Assembly: GCF_041200145.1 (NCBI RefSeq)
Contig: NZ_CP165734.1
Span: 7,173,001-7,237,000, forward strand
DNA from: Bradyrhizobium sp. LLZ17
Lineage (GTDB): Bacteria > Pseudomonadota > Alphaproteobacteria > Rhizobiales > Xanthobacteraceae
DNA: 64,000 bases
Direction: 5' to 3'
Below are positions 47,758-58,524 of this stretch, in pieces; within the stretch, counting starts at the first letter, position 1; the number at the start of each line of letters is the position of its first letter. The notes under the pieces were generated by a model. The model saw only the letters and a program-made list of their open reading frames with translations. It did no database searches and had not been told where the DNA came from. The position numbers and the translations under genes are program-made.

Positions 47758-50700
47758 ATGGTGGTGGCGAGTTCAGAGGAAGCAGTGGTGCACGGTCCCG
47801 ATGACCAGGTTCTTGCGCATTCGCAACTCACGGCCTTCAGGAAATGGTGTGAGGCCCGAACGGGGCGCATCTTGCTCGATCATGCTGCCATGGACGCTTT
47901 CTCGGTGCAGGACTTCCGCAGCTTTTGGCGCCTCTTCCTGGAGTGGTCTGAACTGCCGCGGGACGGCTTGGCCGAGCCGGTCTGCGTGGGCGATACGTGC
48001 GAGACCGCGCGCTTCTTCCCAGATCTTCGTCTCAACTACGCTGAGTGCCTTCTCTCCGGCAGTCCCGCCCAGCGAGTCCTGACGGCCTGCCATGCTGATG
48101 GCACGCGCGACCACTTCACGAGGGACGCACTGCGCGTCGCGGTTGATCGGCTGGCGAGGTCGATGCAGCGGCTCGGTGTGTGCCGTGGCGACCATGTCGT
48201 CGCGATCGGACGCAACAATGCCGAGGCGGTCATCGCCTGCCTGGCAACCGCTGCGATCGGCGCGATCTTCGCCAGCTGTGCGCCCGACATCGGCGTGCCC
48301 GCCATCCTCATGCGCTTCGTTCCCCTCAAGCCTAAGGTGCTGTTCGGCTGCCTTCGAGCGGAGCCACGGGACCCCGGAGTCCCGGTTGCCAAGCGCGTCC
48401 TCGAAACGGCGGCCCGGCTGCCGGGCCTCGCAGCGATCATTGCGCTGGACAATGGCTCGATTGCCGTAGACGAGGACACGACGTCTCTGCTCAGACTTGC
48501 GGACTTGCTTTGCGGTGATGATGGTGACAAGGACGGTCCCGGCTGGCCTCGCCACCCGTTCAATCATCTTCTGTTCACGATGTTCTCGTCCGGCACCACG
48601 GGCGCGCCGAAGTGCATCCAGCACGGCGCCGGCGGCACTCTGCTGGAACATGTAAAGGAGCACCGGCTGCACTGCGATCTCGGGCCGGGCGACAAGCTGT
48701 TCTTCCAGACCTCCTGCGGCTGGATGATGTGGAACTGGCAGCTCTCAGCCCTTGCCTCTGGCGTGGAGATCGTCCTGTACGATGGGCCGCTCGAGGGACC
48801 GGATACCTTCTGGCGGATCGTTGCCGAGGAGCGCGTGACAGTGTTCGGAACCAATCCTGCCTATCTACGCTTCTGCGAGCACGCACGCTTTTCGCCAGGC
48901 CGCATGTTCGACCTTTCAGCCCTGCGCACTGTGCTCTCCACCGGCTCCATCCTTCATCCCGACCAATACGACTGGGTCCGCGAGCAGGTGAAGGCGGCGA
49001 TGCCGCTGCAGTCGATCTCGGGCGGCACCGACATCATCGGCTGCTTTGTCCTCGGCAATCCGAACCTGCCCGTCCATCGCGGCGAGATACAGTGCCGCAG
49101 TCTCGGCCTCGATGTTCGCTCGCTGCCGCCGCCTGACCATCCGGAGGCGCAGATCGGCGAGCTGGTCTGCGCCAACCCTTTTCCCCTCGCGTCCCCTGGG
49201 TTTTCACGGTGATGTCGACGGCACGCGCTTTCATGCCGCCTATTTCGCCCAGACCCCCGGCTTCTGGACGCATGGCGATCTGATCGAGGCCACGCCCCAT
49301 GGTGGGTGGCGGCTGCATGGCCGTTCCGACGGGGTTCTCAATGTCCGTGGCATCCGTGTTGGCACCGCGGAGATCTACCGCATCCTCGATGATATCGACG
49401 AGATCCTCGAGGCAATGGCTGTCGAGCAGCAGGCCGAGGAGGAGCCCGGCGGTACGCGTATGGTTCTTCTGGTCGTGCTGCGCGAAGGCCTCGTGCTCGA
49501 CAACACGCTGGCGAAGCACATCCGCTCCGAACTTGCCCGCTGCGGCTCTCCGGCCTTCGTCCCGGCGCGCATCGCACAGGTCGAAGCCCTTCCCGTTACC
49601 TTCAATGGCAAGCGGTCCGAAGCCGCGGCGCGCGATGCGGTGAATGCCCGACCTGTGCGGAATCGTGACGCCCTGCAAAATCCAGCATGCCTCGATGCCA
49701 TCGCCATTCATCCAGTTCTTCGCGCACCGGCAGCCGTGAGGGTATCCCGCGGGTCGGCGCCGGACCGTGCCGTGGTCATAGATCGTGACCGACTGCGGCA
49801 GGATTTGCAGGATATCTGCGAGCGTGTGCTGGGTGTCGCGCCCATCGCCTGGTCGGATAATCTTCTTGGCTTCGGCGCAGACTCGCTTGCGCTGTTGAAC
49901 CTACTGCTCGAGATCGAGCATTATACTGGGCATGCGCTACCCCTCTCGGCCTTTCTGGCGGCGCCGTCGATCGAAGGCTTAGCCACGAGCCGGGACCTCG
50001 GTGCGGCGGAAATGGCCGCGCAGCAGGATGTTCGGTCGGGCCCGCGTGTCCGTGCCGTGGGTCCGGACGACTGCGAGCCGGTCTGCCACTTCCTTGAGCA
50101 AATCTTCCCAGAATCGGGTATCGAGGCGGCCAGCTGGCGCCGCCTGTTCGAGCATGGCTGGTCCGATCACAAGCGCGGTTTTGTGCTCCTCGACGGCAAC
50201 GCGATCGTGGGCTTCCTTGGCACAATCGTCGCCCGGCGGCAGGTGAACGGGGAGGCAGCGCTCGTCTGCAATCTTTCCTCGTGGTCGGTGCATGCAAAAT
50301 ACCGTGGCTGGGGCATGGCCCTGCTCGCCGCGCTGTTGCGAGACCAGAGCCTGACTTACACGGCGTTCACCCCGCAGCCGATTTCCTGGGCTGCCTTGCT
50401 TGCGCAGCGTTTCACGACACTGGATTCGCACAGGATCGTCATGCTGCCATTGCTGCACGCCGAGACGCTGTTGGCGCACCGGCCGGTCATCAGCTTCGAT
50501 CCAGCCGCAGTCCGCGCGAGGCTGACCAGTCAGCAACGGCAGATCTTTGATGATCACGCACCATATGACTGCCTGCAATTCACCGTCAGCGATGGCCCCG
50601 ATCATGCCTATCTCGTGGTGAAGCGCCGTGCGCACCGGCTCAATGCAAGGCGACTGGGCGGACCGGACAAAGTCCTGCCGGTGCGGATCCCCTATTCGGA

Positions 50701-50926
50701 TATCCTGCATTGTAGTGAGCCAGAGCTGCTGCTGCGGCATCTCGAGCGCGTCAAGCTGGCAATCCTGCGCCGACAGCGGACGGCGGCGCTCGTCGTGGAA
50801 GCGCGACTTTTTCCGGTCCGGCCGCGAGGAGTGATGCTCCCGCTGCGCACCTGTTACCGTTCCTCGCTCCTCGCCGCCGGCGACATCGACAGGCTGTATT
50901 CGGAAATCGTGCTCCTGCCGGTTTGA
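47758..50926 (+). CDS. Fused acetoacetyl-CoA-synthetase-like adenylation domain, acyl carrier domain and GNAT domain, split by one frameshift
   Basis: First reading (ATG 47758 to 49212): AACS-like ANL domain with LNYAECLL, FSSGTTGAPKCIQHG, TSCGWMMWNWQLSAL and SISGGTDIIGCF. It leaves frame at CCCC 49183-49186; removing one C continues FPSRPLGFHGDVDG, THGDLIEATPHGGWRLHGRSDGVLNVRGIRVGTAEIY and the C-terminal Lys (FNGKRSE) in the next frame. Then come an ACP domain (GFGADSLALLNLLLEIEHY) and a GNAT-like domain with CNLSSWSVHAKYRGWG, ending at 50926. A single polypeptide of about 1055 aa would activate an acid, hold it on its own carrier and transfer it to an amine. Standalone AACS enzymes end after the first domain. 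Confidence 0.82.
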
Positions 50927-51517
50927 GGCACTGAAATGATGATCCGTGCATTGCGGGTTGCTCGACTTTGCGGACGGATGTTCCACCAGCTCACGAGCGC
51001 AACGATCCGCGATGCGACCCAAACTTTCCGCCCGTCGGTTTTGAAAGGGGCGGACAGCTGCCCGGAGTTGCCCGATCACTTCGGCCGTGGTGCCGTTCGC
51101 CATGGTTCGCCTTGCATCGCAACGGGGAAGGCATTCTCCAGGAGCTAGTCACACGAGATGTGTCAGGCTTTCTCCGAGAGAGGTCCATTCTTCAGCCGCC
51201 CTCTTCTTTTATCCTTCTCAGTTATGAAGCGGATACCAACGTGTGGTCCATGGACCCAAACCAGTTCGCACCGTCGGAATGCCAGCCCCACAGAGGACAG
51301 GACCAGGAAAAACTCTTGGGCCTTCAGTGCCTCTGTGGCCCCCTCCACCTCCAGCTTGGCCCCCCCTCTCAGAGACGTCAAGGAGGATGCAGCTTCGTCG
51401 CCGCGTGCCATCGACACCCATGACGTTGACGGGACGTTTGTGTTCAAAGGCGACGCGACCTGCTTGTCGCTTGTCCCCAATCATTGTGATTCCCAAAATG
51501 CAGGAGCAAGCATGCGG
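50927..51517. other. Intergenic stretch after the fusion gene
   Basis: Several overlapping short frames of low credibility. No terminator with a T run is seen after the stop at 50926. Confidence 0.4.
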
Positions 51518-51823
51518 CTAAAACAGATTTCCGGATTCAGTGCGCACGCCCTCGATGAGCTGATCGATCCGCGCGGACTGTCCTAACAATAAATTTCGCG
51601 ACGCCGGACTATCGATCTGCCGAATAAACAGGCGGATGCAGGTGTTGGCGAGTTCAAGAAGGAAGAAGGCCTGGCGCATGTCGGCGGCCGTATGAATCTC
51701 CAGACGCTCAACTTGTGACAAGAGCGCGGCGACGTTGCTCAAGATCTGGGACGCTGAGGGCGGCGAGGGGCTCGCTACGGATGTTCGTTCCTTGCGGCGG
51801 CCGAATTTTATGATCGCACCCAT
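51518..51823 (-). CDS. Conserved hypothetical helical protein
   Basis: 101 aa. MGAIIKFGRRKERT start, then helices SASQILSNVAALLSQVERLEIHTAADMRQAFFLLELANTCIRLFIRQI. GAGGCG site before the ATG at 51823. Resembles small proteins frequent in Bradyrhizobium; function unknown. Confidence 0.72.
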   Translation of the reverse strand: MGAIIKFGRRKERTSVASPSPPSASQILSNVAALLSQVERLEIHTAADMRQAFFLLELANTCIRLFIRQIDSPASRNLLLGQSARIDQLIEGVRTESGNLF

Positions 51824-52861
51824 CTTAGCGCGCCTCTTTCAAATGTCCGCTTCGTTAGTTGGAAGCGATGATAAAAAATAATGGCCAACGTTAAGCGGCT
51901 GAGTTTCACGCCAAAGTTGTTAACATCGCCTTACGTTCGGGACGGTACCGGGTGCTGTGGTACCTAGCCCTCTAAGACGGAAGTCGGAATTCGTCGGCTG
52001 CGGCGATACGACCTAATGCTCGAGTTCTTCGGCAAAGTGATGTCGCTCGTGGGGCAAGATGCGCAAGTGAGGCTCGATGCGCGGCGATGCGCCACCAACC
52101 CAGCGGCTTACATGCATCAGCGACTCGCGGCGGTTCGGCACACCCTGTCCAACGACACCATCAAGGCCAAGCCGGAGTCGGACATGAACGGCGATGAGGT
52201 TGGCAGACTGCTACAAAAGGCTGCGGCGTTGCCACCGAACACGAAGCTCCTCGTCATCGACAACGATAGCGGCGAGCGGTTGTACCCCGGTCCCCAAAAT
52301 GATTTGTGCCCGCTGTTCTGCAGTTGCTCCCGAGCGTTTGTTCTTGACATGGGACACGTGTCGTCCCCAGCAGCATGCGATGGTCGGCGCTGCGGATGCC
52401 CAGCCGAGCGAGTGCATCATGCAAGGCCAGCTCGACTCACCGTCGACCGGCGAGGCGCTGTCCCGCTAATGCGCGCAACACCGGCGTGCCCAGCAGCCAC
52501 CCTGCAGCCGCAAAGGGACGCCCGGGCCGGGCGCCCAACCACCTGCGCCAGAGGCCCCCGCCCGGCCCAGATTCCGGCCGGTGGTGCGACGAACTCTCGG
52601 CCGGGTACCTAACGGGGTGCGCACGTCCCGGAACGCCAGTTCGGCCGGTGCCATGCGTTGCGAGCGCGCCTGCTCGGACCTGCCGGGCGGGCCGGCGAGG
52701 TGCTACGGCGTCTTGTGCGGTGGGCGTACTAGGCCTCTCATGGGCGGGGCCACCGCTTGCGGCGGCAGCCCCTAGCCGCGAAGGCGGCCTTTACGCGATA
52801 CATGGGCACCTCCGCGGGTACAGGTAAGCCTCAACCCGGCGATCCCCTTGCGCAATGTGAT
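51824..52861. other. About 1 kb without a secure gene
   Basis: A plus-strand frame from ATG 52016 begins plausibly (to about residue 95, LLVIDNDSGERLYPG) but has no ribosome site and ends in a Pro/Ala/Arg-rich run typical of random GC-rich DNA. The stretch 52480-52800 is extremely GC-rich with CCGGC-type repeats. Probably decayed. Confidence 0.4.
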
Positions 52862-53080
52862 CTACTTGTTAGCCTTACCTGAGAGCTCGCCGACGGCTTT
52901 CGTGACGTGCCTCTGGACATCCGCGATCGTTCTGGCGAACGCTTCGCGCAGCTTCTGCGCGTGAGCTGCGCTCTCCGGCTCACTGAGATATGCAATCTTG
53001 ATCAGCAGCCTATTCAACAGATAGGTAATGCGTATATTTTCCGAATGCCGGGATCGCAGGGCCGTGATCTGCCGCCGCAT
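52862..53080 (-). CDS. Small helical hypothetical protein
   Basis: 72 aa from ATG 53080 (GGCGAG upstream): MRRQITALRSRHSENIRITYLL, then KIAYLSEPESAAHAQKLREAFA. Amphipathic helices, no known family. The frame extends upstream, but that part looks non-coding. Confidence 0.42.
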   Translation of the reverse strand: MRRQITALRSRHSENIRITYLLNRLLIKIAYLSEPESAAHAQKLREAFARTIADVQRHVTKAVGELSGKANK

Positions 53081-53250
53081 CTCGCCGAGATCGAGCGTCT
53101 CGTGTTTCGACGGCCTCTTCAAAATGATACTCGCGCGAGGCCAGCGAACGAACGTGACGCGCCGAGTATGATGCCGCGAAGGCTCGCCGGGGTGAACCCG
53201 GACGGGGCAATGTCCGGTGAGCAAACCTAACAGCCCAGTACGCCCCGCAA

Positions 53251-53469
53251 TCAAAGCGTCATATTAAGATTGATGTCCGTGCTGCGGGTTAATTCTGGAA
53301 CTGCTTGCTCAGGCTCAGTCTGCTCAGCAGGCTTCTCCGGTGCGAGATGGATTCTGCTTCGCCGCGACGCTCGCGAATTGATCCAAAGCAGCACCGCGCC
53401 TGCGATGATGAAGAAGACTGTCAGAAAATTCAGCAAAAGCGGGATCATGGAACTGATCTCGATCCTCAT
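53251..53469 (-). CDS. Small single-pass membrane protein
   Basis: 72 aa. After MRIEISSM a hydrophobic helix (IPLLLNFLTVFFIIAGAVLLW), then RRSRIHLAPEKPAEQ and an acidic, Pro-rich cytoplasmic tail. AGGCCGG precedes the ATG at 53469. Same layout as the 58-residue protein at 43914-44090. Unknown function. Confidence 0.55.
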   Translation of the reverse strand: MRIEISSMIPLLLNFLTVFFIIAGAVLLWINSRASRRSRIHLAPEKPAEQTEPEQAVPELTRSTDINLNMTL

Positions 53470-53675
53470 GTCCGGCCTATGCACGGCGCTGTGGCCTGTC
53501 TAAAATCAAGCATGTTTGCAGTCTAGCAATAACCACTAGCACGTTCTGCCTTCATGATGGCCTTCATCCGGTCAGTCATATGACCAGCGAGACCGGCTAG
53601 GTTCGGCACATTGTTTCGGCGCGCCTGTGCCGCGCCGCCTGCTCCCCGCTTGTGCGCGCCACGGAAGCACATTCT

Positions 53676-53941
53676 CTAGTTGCCGACCAGCCGATGCTGA
53701 TCGATGAGCCCCAGCGCGGTCCATACGTTCGACGCCTGAGCTATGTAGTTTCCGGCATCGTCTGCCACCTTGAGGGACATGTCGGCGATCAGACGGCTGG
53801 TGTCTATTGCTGCGGAATCGTGTCGCGCACCAGACCGGTCTGAACGGCTGTCGTGAGGAGTTCGACAGCGCCAGAGCTGTCCATGCTCCTCTCGACGTGC
53901 TGTCGAACGAAGTCAAAGTACTCGCGAGAGACCCCGTTCAT
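53676..53941 (-). pseudogene. Frameshifted small protein
   Basis: From ATG 53941 the reading is MNGVSREYFDFVRQHVERSM, ELLTTAVQTGLVRDTIPQ, then a stop; the next frame continues AAIDTSRLIADMSLKVADDAGNYIAQASNVW to 53676. Joined near 53818 they give an 87-88 aa helical protein. No known family. Confidence 0.4.
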
Positions 53942-54178
53942 GCCTTTGCGGCAGTCGCCGAATACCTAGCGCCGATCAGCGGAGCTAAGGGCCGCTGGGA
54001 AAACTACGCTGAGGGAGCTTGCAGCAGCTCTTAAGAACTTTGGCATTCCGACTCGGCGAAAGGGTAAATGGCTGCAGTTCAGTGCAGCTCGGTATGCATC
54101 GCCTGCAGCTATGAGCTACCACAGCGCGCGCGTCGGGGCGGCGGTGGCATTCTCCGACGAGCACGCGTTGAGGACGGA

Positions 54179-55007
54179 CTACCGTACGCCGTAGCGCGCG
54201 AATTCCTCGCCGATGTCGCTCCGAACAGCTTTCGCGGCCGCAACATCGGCTTCTCCCGAGGCCGTCTCGCCTCTGCTGATCTTCGCCCGGCCGCGGCCAT
54301 ATAGCGCTGCGGCAAACGCCGGGTCGATGCGCAGTGCGGCGTCGTAGTCGGCGATGGCCGCGTCGGTCCGTCCGGCCTTCAGGTGGGCGAGCGCGCGGGA
54401 ATCGTAGGTCGCGGCCGTATGCGCGCCCGACCCGATCGCCCTGTCGCAGGCTTCCACCGCGCCTTGCGGGTCGCCCGTGCTCGCCCGGATCCAGCAAAGG
54501 CCGCTCCAGGCCCCTTCGATGTCGGCGTTCAGACGAGTCGCCGCGGCGTAGTCGCTTTCGGCGCGTACGAGATCGCCCTTCTTCAGCCAGACCTCGGCGC
54601 GGTTAACGAAGGCGCCGGGGTAGGCCGGCTGGAGCGCGATGGCCCGGTCGAAATCCTCCATCGCGGCGTCGTAGTCCCCTGTCCTCAGTCTCGCCGCGCC
54701 GCGGTTGTTGACGGGCTTGGCAAAGCTCGGATCAATGTCGATGGCCGCGTCGAAGTCGGCGATGGCGCGGTCGTAGTCGGCCTTCGCCGCGTAGGCGATG
54801 CCGCGGTTGTTGTGGGCGATGGCCATGGCCTGCGGCCCACCACGGCCGCCTACGATCTAAGGCTGAACAGGCCTCGATCCTGCGGTCGGGCGATGAGGTG
54901 GCGTTGCAGAGCTCGACGTTCCGGAATTGACCTTCCGGCTTCTGCGCCGACGCGGGGGCGACCAGTAACAGGATCATCACCGGCGCCGTCCCGAAGACCT
55001 TCAGCAT
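54179..55007 (-). CDS. Exported tetratricopeptide-repeat protein, frameshifted near its start
   Basis: From ATG 55007 a signal peptide (VFGTAPVMILLLVAPASAQ) and CNATSSPDRRIEACSAL are read in one frame. Near 54850 the reading passes to another frame (from 54826) with five or six TPR units: AIAHNNRGIAYAAKADYDRAIADFDAAI, RTGDYDAAMEDFDRAI and similar. Together this is a standard secreted TPR protein of about 275 aa. Its start overlaps the end of the FecR-domain gene, so the two are probably cotranscribed. A role in assembling or displaying the VCBS protein is a guess. Confidence 0.75.
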
Positions 55008-55621
55008 CCCCGGCAGACGCCGAGCGCGCGGTCGGCCCTCCGCTGCCGGGGAGGCGCAACAGCCGGACCGGCCTTCCGCTTCATGACGGCGTCCTTGCCC
55101 TCCTCGATCAGGGTGGCGAACTTGACCGTGCCGTCGTCGGAGATCTCGATGTGAGGCGTGGTGCCCCGGATCCCCAACGTCGCCACGGGCGTGTCCACCT
55201 TCATGCTTCCGGTCTTGGCGACGCTGCCGGCGACGAAGGTGAAGGTGCCTCTGGTCAGGCTGATCAAGGTTGAATTGTCCTTGCCGTCCGGATCGTAGAC
55301 GAACTCGTTCATTTCCATGCTGGCGTTGCTCGACAGGCTGAAGGAGCTGCCGTCCGCGAAATTGATGCCGAGGCGGCCGTCGGCGCCGGTCCTGACGACG
55401 TCGCCCCGATAGATTGGATCGCCGACCTTCGCGCTGGCCCCATCGTCGGACAGTCTCGCCTGCACAACCGCGGCATCGATATGCTCGATCATTGCCTTGC
55501 CAGCGACGGTCACGACCTTGCCGATCGGCTTGACGTCCTGCGCCCGAACCGGCGCAGGCGAACACGCCACCGTCACGAGCAAAAGGCCCAGAAGTCCTGC
55601 AACCGTCCTTTGTCCGCGCAT
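55001..55621 (-). CDS. FecR-domain protein with signal sequence
   Basis: 206 aa from ATG 55621. Hydrophobic signal VAGLLGLLLVTVACSPAPVRA (a Cys at TVAC could be a lipobox), then a FecR/DUF-type beta domain: GKAMIEH, VGDPIYRGDVVRTGADGRLGINFADGSSFSLSSNASM, LTRGTFTFVAG and TPVATLGIRGTT. Such periplasmic domains in alphaproteobacteria often accompany large repeat adhesins. A further open frame upstream to 55702 is unlikely to be used. Divergent from the VCBS gene, so the 295 bases between may drive both. Confidence 0.82.
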   Translation of the reverse strand: MRGQRTVAGLLGLLLVTVACSPAPVRAQDVKPIGKVVTVAGKAMIEHIDAAVVQARLSDDGASAKVGDPIYRGDVVRTGADGRLGINFADGSSFSLSSNASMEMNEFVYDPDGKDNSTLISLTRGTFTFVAGSVAKTGSMKVDTPVATLGIRGTTPHIEISDDGTVKFATLIEEGKDAVMKRKAGPAVAPPRQRRADRALGVCRGC

Positions 55622-55915
55622 GCGGCCGCTCCCGTCAGTTGAGAGCCCGATCCACCCCGGCGCCAATGATGCCAGAGCCGCGCCCGGCGCACCATATCGC
55701 AAAATGTGACTACCCCTTTTTAGTCAAGGCGGACGGCGGTCCTGACCGCTCCGCGCTAACAAAAGAGCGCATTTGCGCGTACTGAGTTGACATTGCGGTG
55801 CAGGGGCGCCGGGACGAGAAAGCCTACTTTGGGGCGTCGATCCGGAAACCCCGACGCGTTGACTCACGCTAGATCGATCTCTTCGGCGGAAGCGGCAGTA
55901 TGCGAGGCGTTCAGG

Positions 55916-58131
55916 ATGTCGCTCGCACGTGTGTTCAGTGGTCTTTGGCCGGCGCCGGACCAACGCAGTCCGCCGTCCGTCCGCGGCCGCCGCGCTGTGG
56001 AGTCGACCGTCGTCGCGGGACTCGGATGGGCCGGAGGGCTGTCCTTCGTCGCGTTGATCCTGTCGGCGGTGAAAGAAGCGTCGGCGGCTGATCCTGATCT
56101 CGCCGTGTTCGACGACGCCTCCATCACCTACAAAGGGTTTGAGCATGGCACCTTCGAACTCGTCACGAAGGAGGCGGTGCCGCGACACATCATCGTCGAC
56201 GATCCAGGGCAGACGGTCGTCCTGAGCAAGACCGGATCGTCCGTCAGCTTCGCGCAGATCGGCAACAACGCGTCACGGATGGAGGACCTGCAGCGCCAGC
56301 AGCAGGACGTGCTTGCCAACTACTCGAAGGACCATGGGCCGGCCGGATCGGGCACGCCTCCGGGCGAAGCGGTCGATCAGACGTTGCAGCCGATCGATTT
56401 CCAGGCGCCGGACGGGCCCAGTCCCCAACATGCCCTTCCCGGGCTGGTGGTGCCGGCCAGCATCGTGCCGGATGGGCCCTTGATCCATTCGCCACCGACA
56501 CTAACGCTCGGGTCGGGCCCGGTCGAGATCGACACAGTCGCGTTCGATAAGTTCTCGGCGAGCAGCGGCAGCTTCTCGGCCACGAGCTTCGGCTCCGGCA
56601 CGACGCCGACCTTTGGCATCGCGGGCGGCGCGGTCGGCCCCTTCACCGTCGCGGGCGCAAGTTATGATGTCGAGAAGGCCGGCTCGTTCGGAATCCTGTA
56701 CTTGAACAGTGCGACCGGCTCCTACGCCTACGTACCGAACAACGACGCCATCAACGCGCTGAAGGCGCCGAACGCCGACAGCTTCATAATCACGGCGTCC
56801 GACGGCTTCGCCTCGGCGAGCCAGACCTTCACGATCGACATCGCCGGCACCGACGACGCGGCGGCGATAAGCGGCGAGACCGGCGGATCCGTCGCCGCGA
56901 TCGCCATGACTGCCGCCGCAATCGCGGCGGCGGCCATGGCGCACGACGTCCCAACCGCGACCGGCAAGCTCGCCGACACCGATGTCGACGATCCGGCCAA
57001 CACGTTTACGGCGGTGAGTTCTCCGCAGGCCAGCGACAAAGGCTATGGCAGCTTTACGATGACGTCCGATGGGCACTGGACCTACGCGCTTGATTCCGCC
57101 AGCGCCGCGGTGCTGGCGCTTACAGCGCACCAGACCCTGACCGACACCTTCACCGTGACCACGATCGGCGGCACGCCGCAGGTCGTCACGATGACCATCC
57201 AAGGCGCCGACGATCCGGCCGTCATCTCCGGGGACACGCATGGTCGCGTGGTCGAAGCGGGCGGGGTCCACAATTCCGCGCAGGGCGTCCCAACCGCGTG
57301 CGGCCTTCTGACCGCGACCGACGTCGACGGCCCGTCGAACGCGTTCGTTCCCGTCAAATGTCCAGAGCCGAGCGACCACGGTTACGGCAGCTTCACCATG
57401 ACCGCGGACGGGCACTGGAGCTTCGCGCTCGACAACGGCAATTGCGCGGTGCAGGCGCTGAACGCAGGTCAGTCGCTCACTGACGATTTCACCGTGAGGG
57501 CCGCGGACGGCACGGCACAGACGGTAACCGTCACCATCGAGGGCAGCAACGACGCCGCGGTCGTCTGCGGCGATATTTGCGGACGCGTGACCGAACCAAG
57601 CAACTCCTGCGACCCCCCGCCACGCGCCAGCGGCACTCTGTCCGACCGGGACGTCGATAATCCCGACGACACCTTCACAGCCACGACATGCCCGCAGGGG
57701 AGCGACCACGGCTACGGGAATTTCACCATGACCACCTGCGGCACGTGGACATATGTCCTCAATTCCGACAACCCTGCGGTCCAGGCCTTGAGGTCTTGTG
57801 ACGCGCTGACCGACACCTTCACCGTGACCACGATCGACGGCACCCCCAGGTCGTGACCGTGGTCATCCACGGCGCCGACAATCTCGGCTTAGCCGACCGG
57901 GTCGAGTCCGCGTTCCATTTCGACACGAGTTTGGAACAACAACATGCAAGCCCGACGTCCCCGGGGGTCGCTTCCTCGGTCCCCGTCTCCGGGCTCGATC
58001 CGGAGCACGATTCCGCCGCGGCCGCATGGCCCCATCGGGCCGATCCAACGCCGGAGGGTTGGCGTTTCGGCGAGCAGGAGGCTGCTGGCCAGGGCGGACA
58101 CCCACCCTTCCAACACGATCTCATCCTCTGA
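55916..58131 (+). CDS. VCBS-repeat surface protein with Cys-rich repeats, frameshifted near its end
   Basis: From ATG 55916 a basic N-terminus, one hydrophobic segment and an Ala/Pro-rich region lead into VCBS units of about 110 aa. GYGSFTM or its variant recurs at about 57042, 57381 and 57711 with DGHWTYALD and TDTFTVTT. The reading stops at 57856 at a CCCCC run (57843-57847); one more C continues VVTVVIHGADNLGLADRVESAFHFD to 58131. Repeats 2 and 3 carry many Cys, unusual for this family. Likely exported by type I secretion as an adhesin; the only adaptor nearby is the HlyD relic at 27 kb. Confidence 0.78.
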
Positions 58132-58498
58132 GAGCCGCCGACACCTTCGTCGCGTCCGGGCGGATTTGCGTTTTCCGGAGGCGCTCCTATGGTTTGCGCT
58201 GATCACTTTCACGCACACCGCGATCAGCCGCACGGCCATCAGCGATAATTTAAGTGCGTCCGCTAAGGTGAATGAAGCAATCAAAGTGGCAACTGAGCGA
58301 CATGCTCGTCTTCCGGAGTGCCTTGCCCGGTTTGTTAGTGCGGCGTTGTTGCTGCGATTTCCAATTGGCGATTGGATAACTGAAGGCGCGCAGGAGCTAG
58401 AGCGTGCAAGAGCGCTAATGCTAGAAACCGGACGAAGCGTTTCGAAGGCTTCATCATAGGTATAGAGCTGGTCCCGGTTGTCTGAACAGATTTTCGGC
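58132..58498. other. Stretch between the VCBS gene and the IS3 element
   Basis: A plus-strand reading (about 58260-58459) gives IKVATERHARLPECLARFVSAALLL..WITEGAQELERARAL, possibly the tail of an unknown protein, without a start. Otherwise empty. Confidence 0.35.
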
Positions 58499-58524
58499 GT
58501 CGATAAGTGGAGCCTCTGCCGGGG

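Noticed and set aside
47773..48672. 299-aa minus-strand frame opposite the adenylation domain
   Set aside because: Antisense of strong ANL motifs; Arg/Ala/Asp-rich composition typical of shadows.
49979..51103. 374-aa minus-strand frame opposite the ACP-GNAT part
   Set aside because: Shadow frame; the plus strand has conserved ACP and GNAT features.
52016..52612. 198-aa plus-strand frame
   Set aside because: No ribosome-binding site and a Pro/Ala/Arg-rich second half in a very GC-rich stretch; not supported as a gene.
54383..55273. 296-aa plus-strand frame opposite TPR and FecR genes
   Set aside because: Shadow of TPR repeats; no domain or ribosome site.
56501..57709. 402-aa minus-strand frame opposite the VCBS repeats
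   Set aside because: Repeat-derived Arg/Gly/Val-rich shadow; the plus strand carries clear VCBS motifs.
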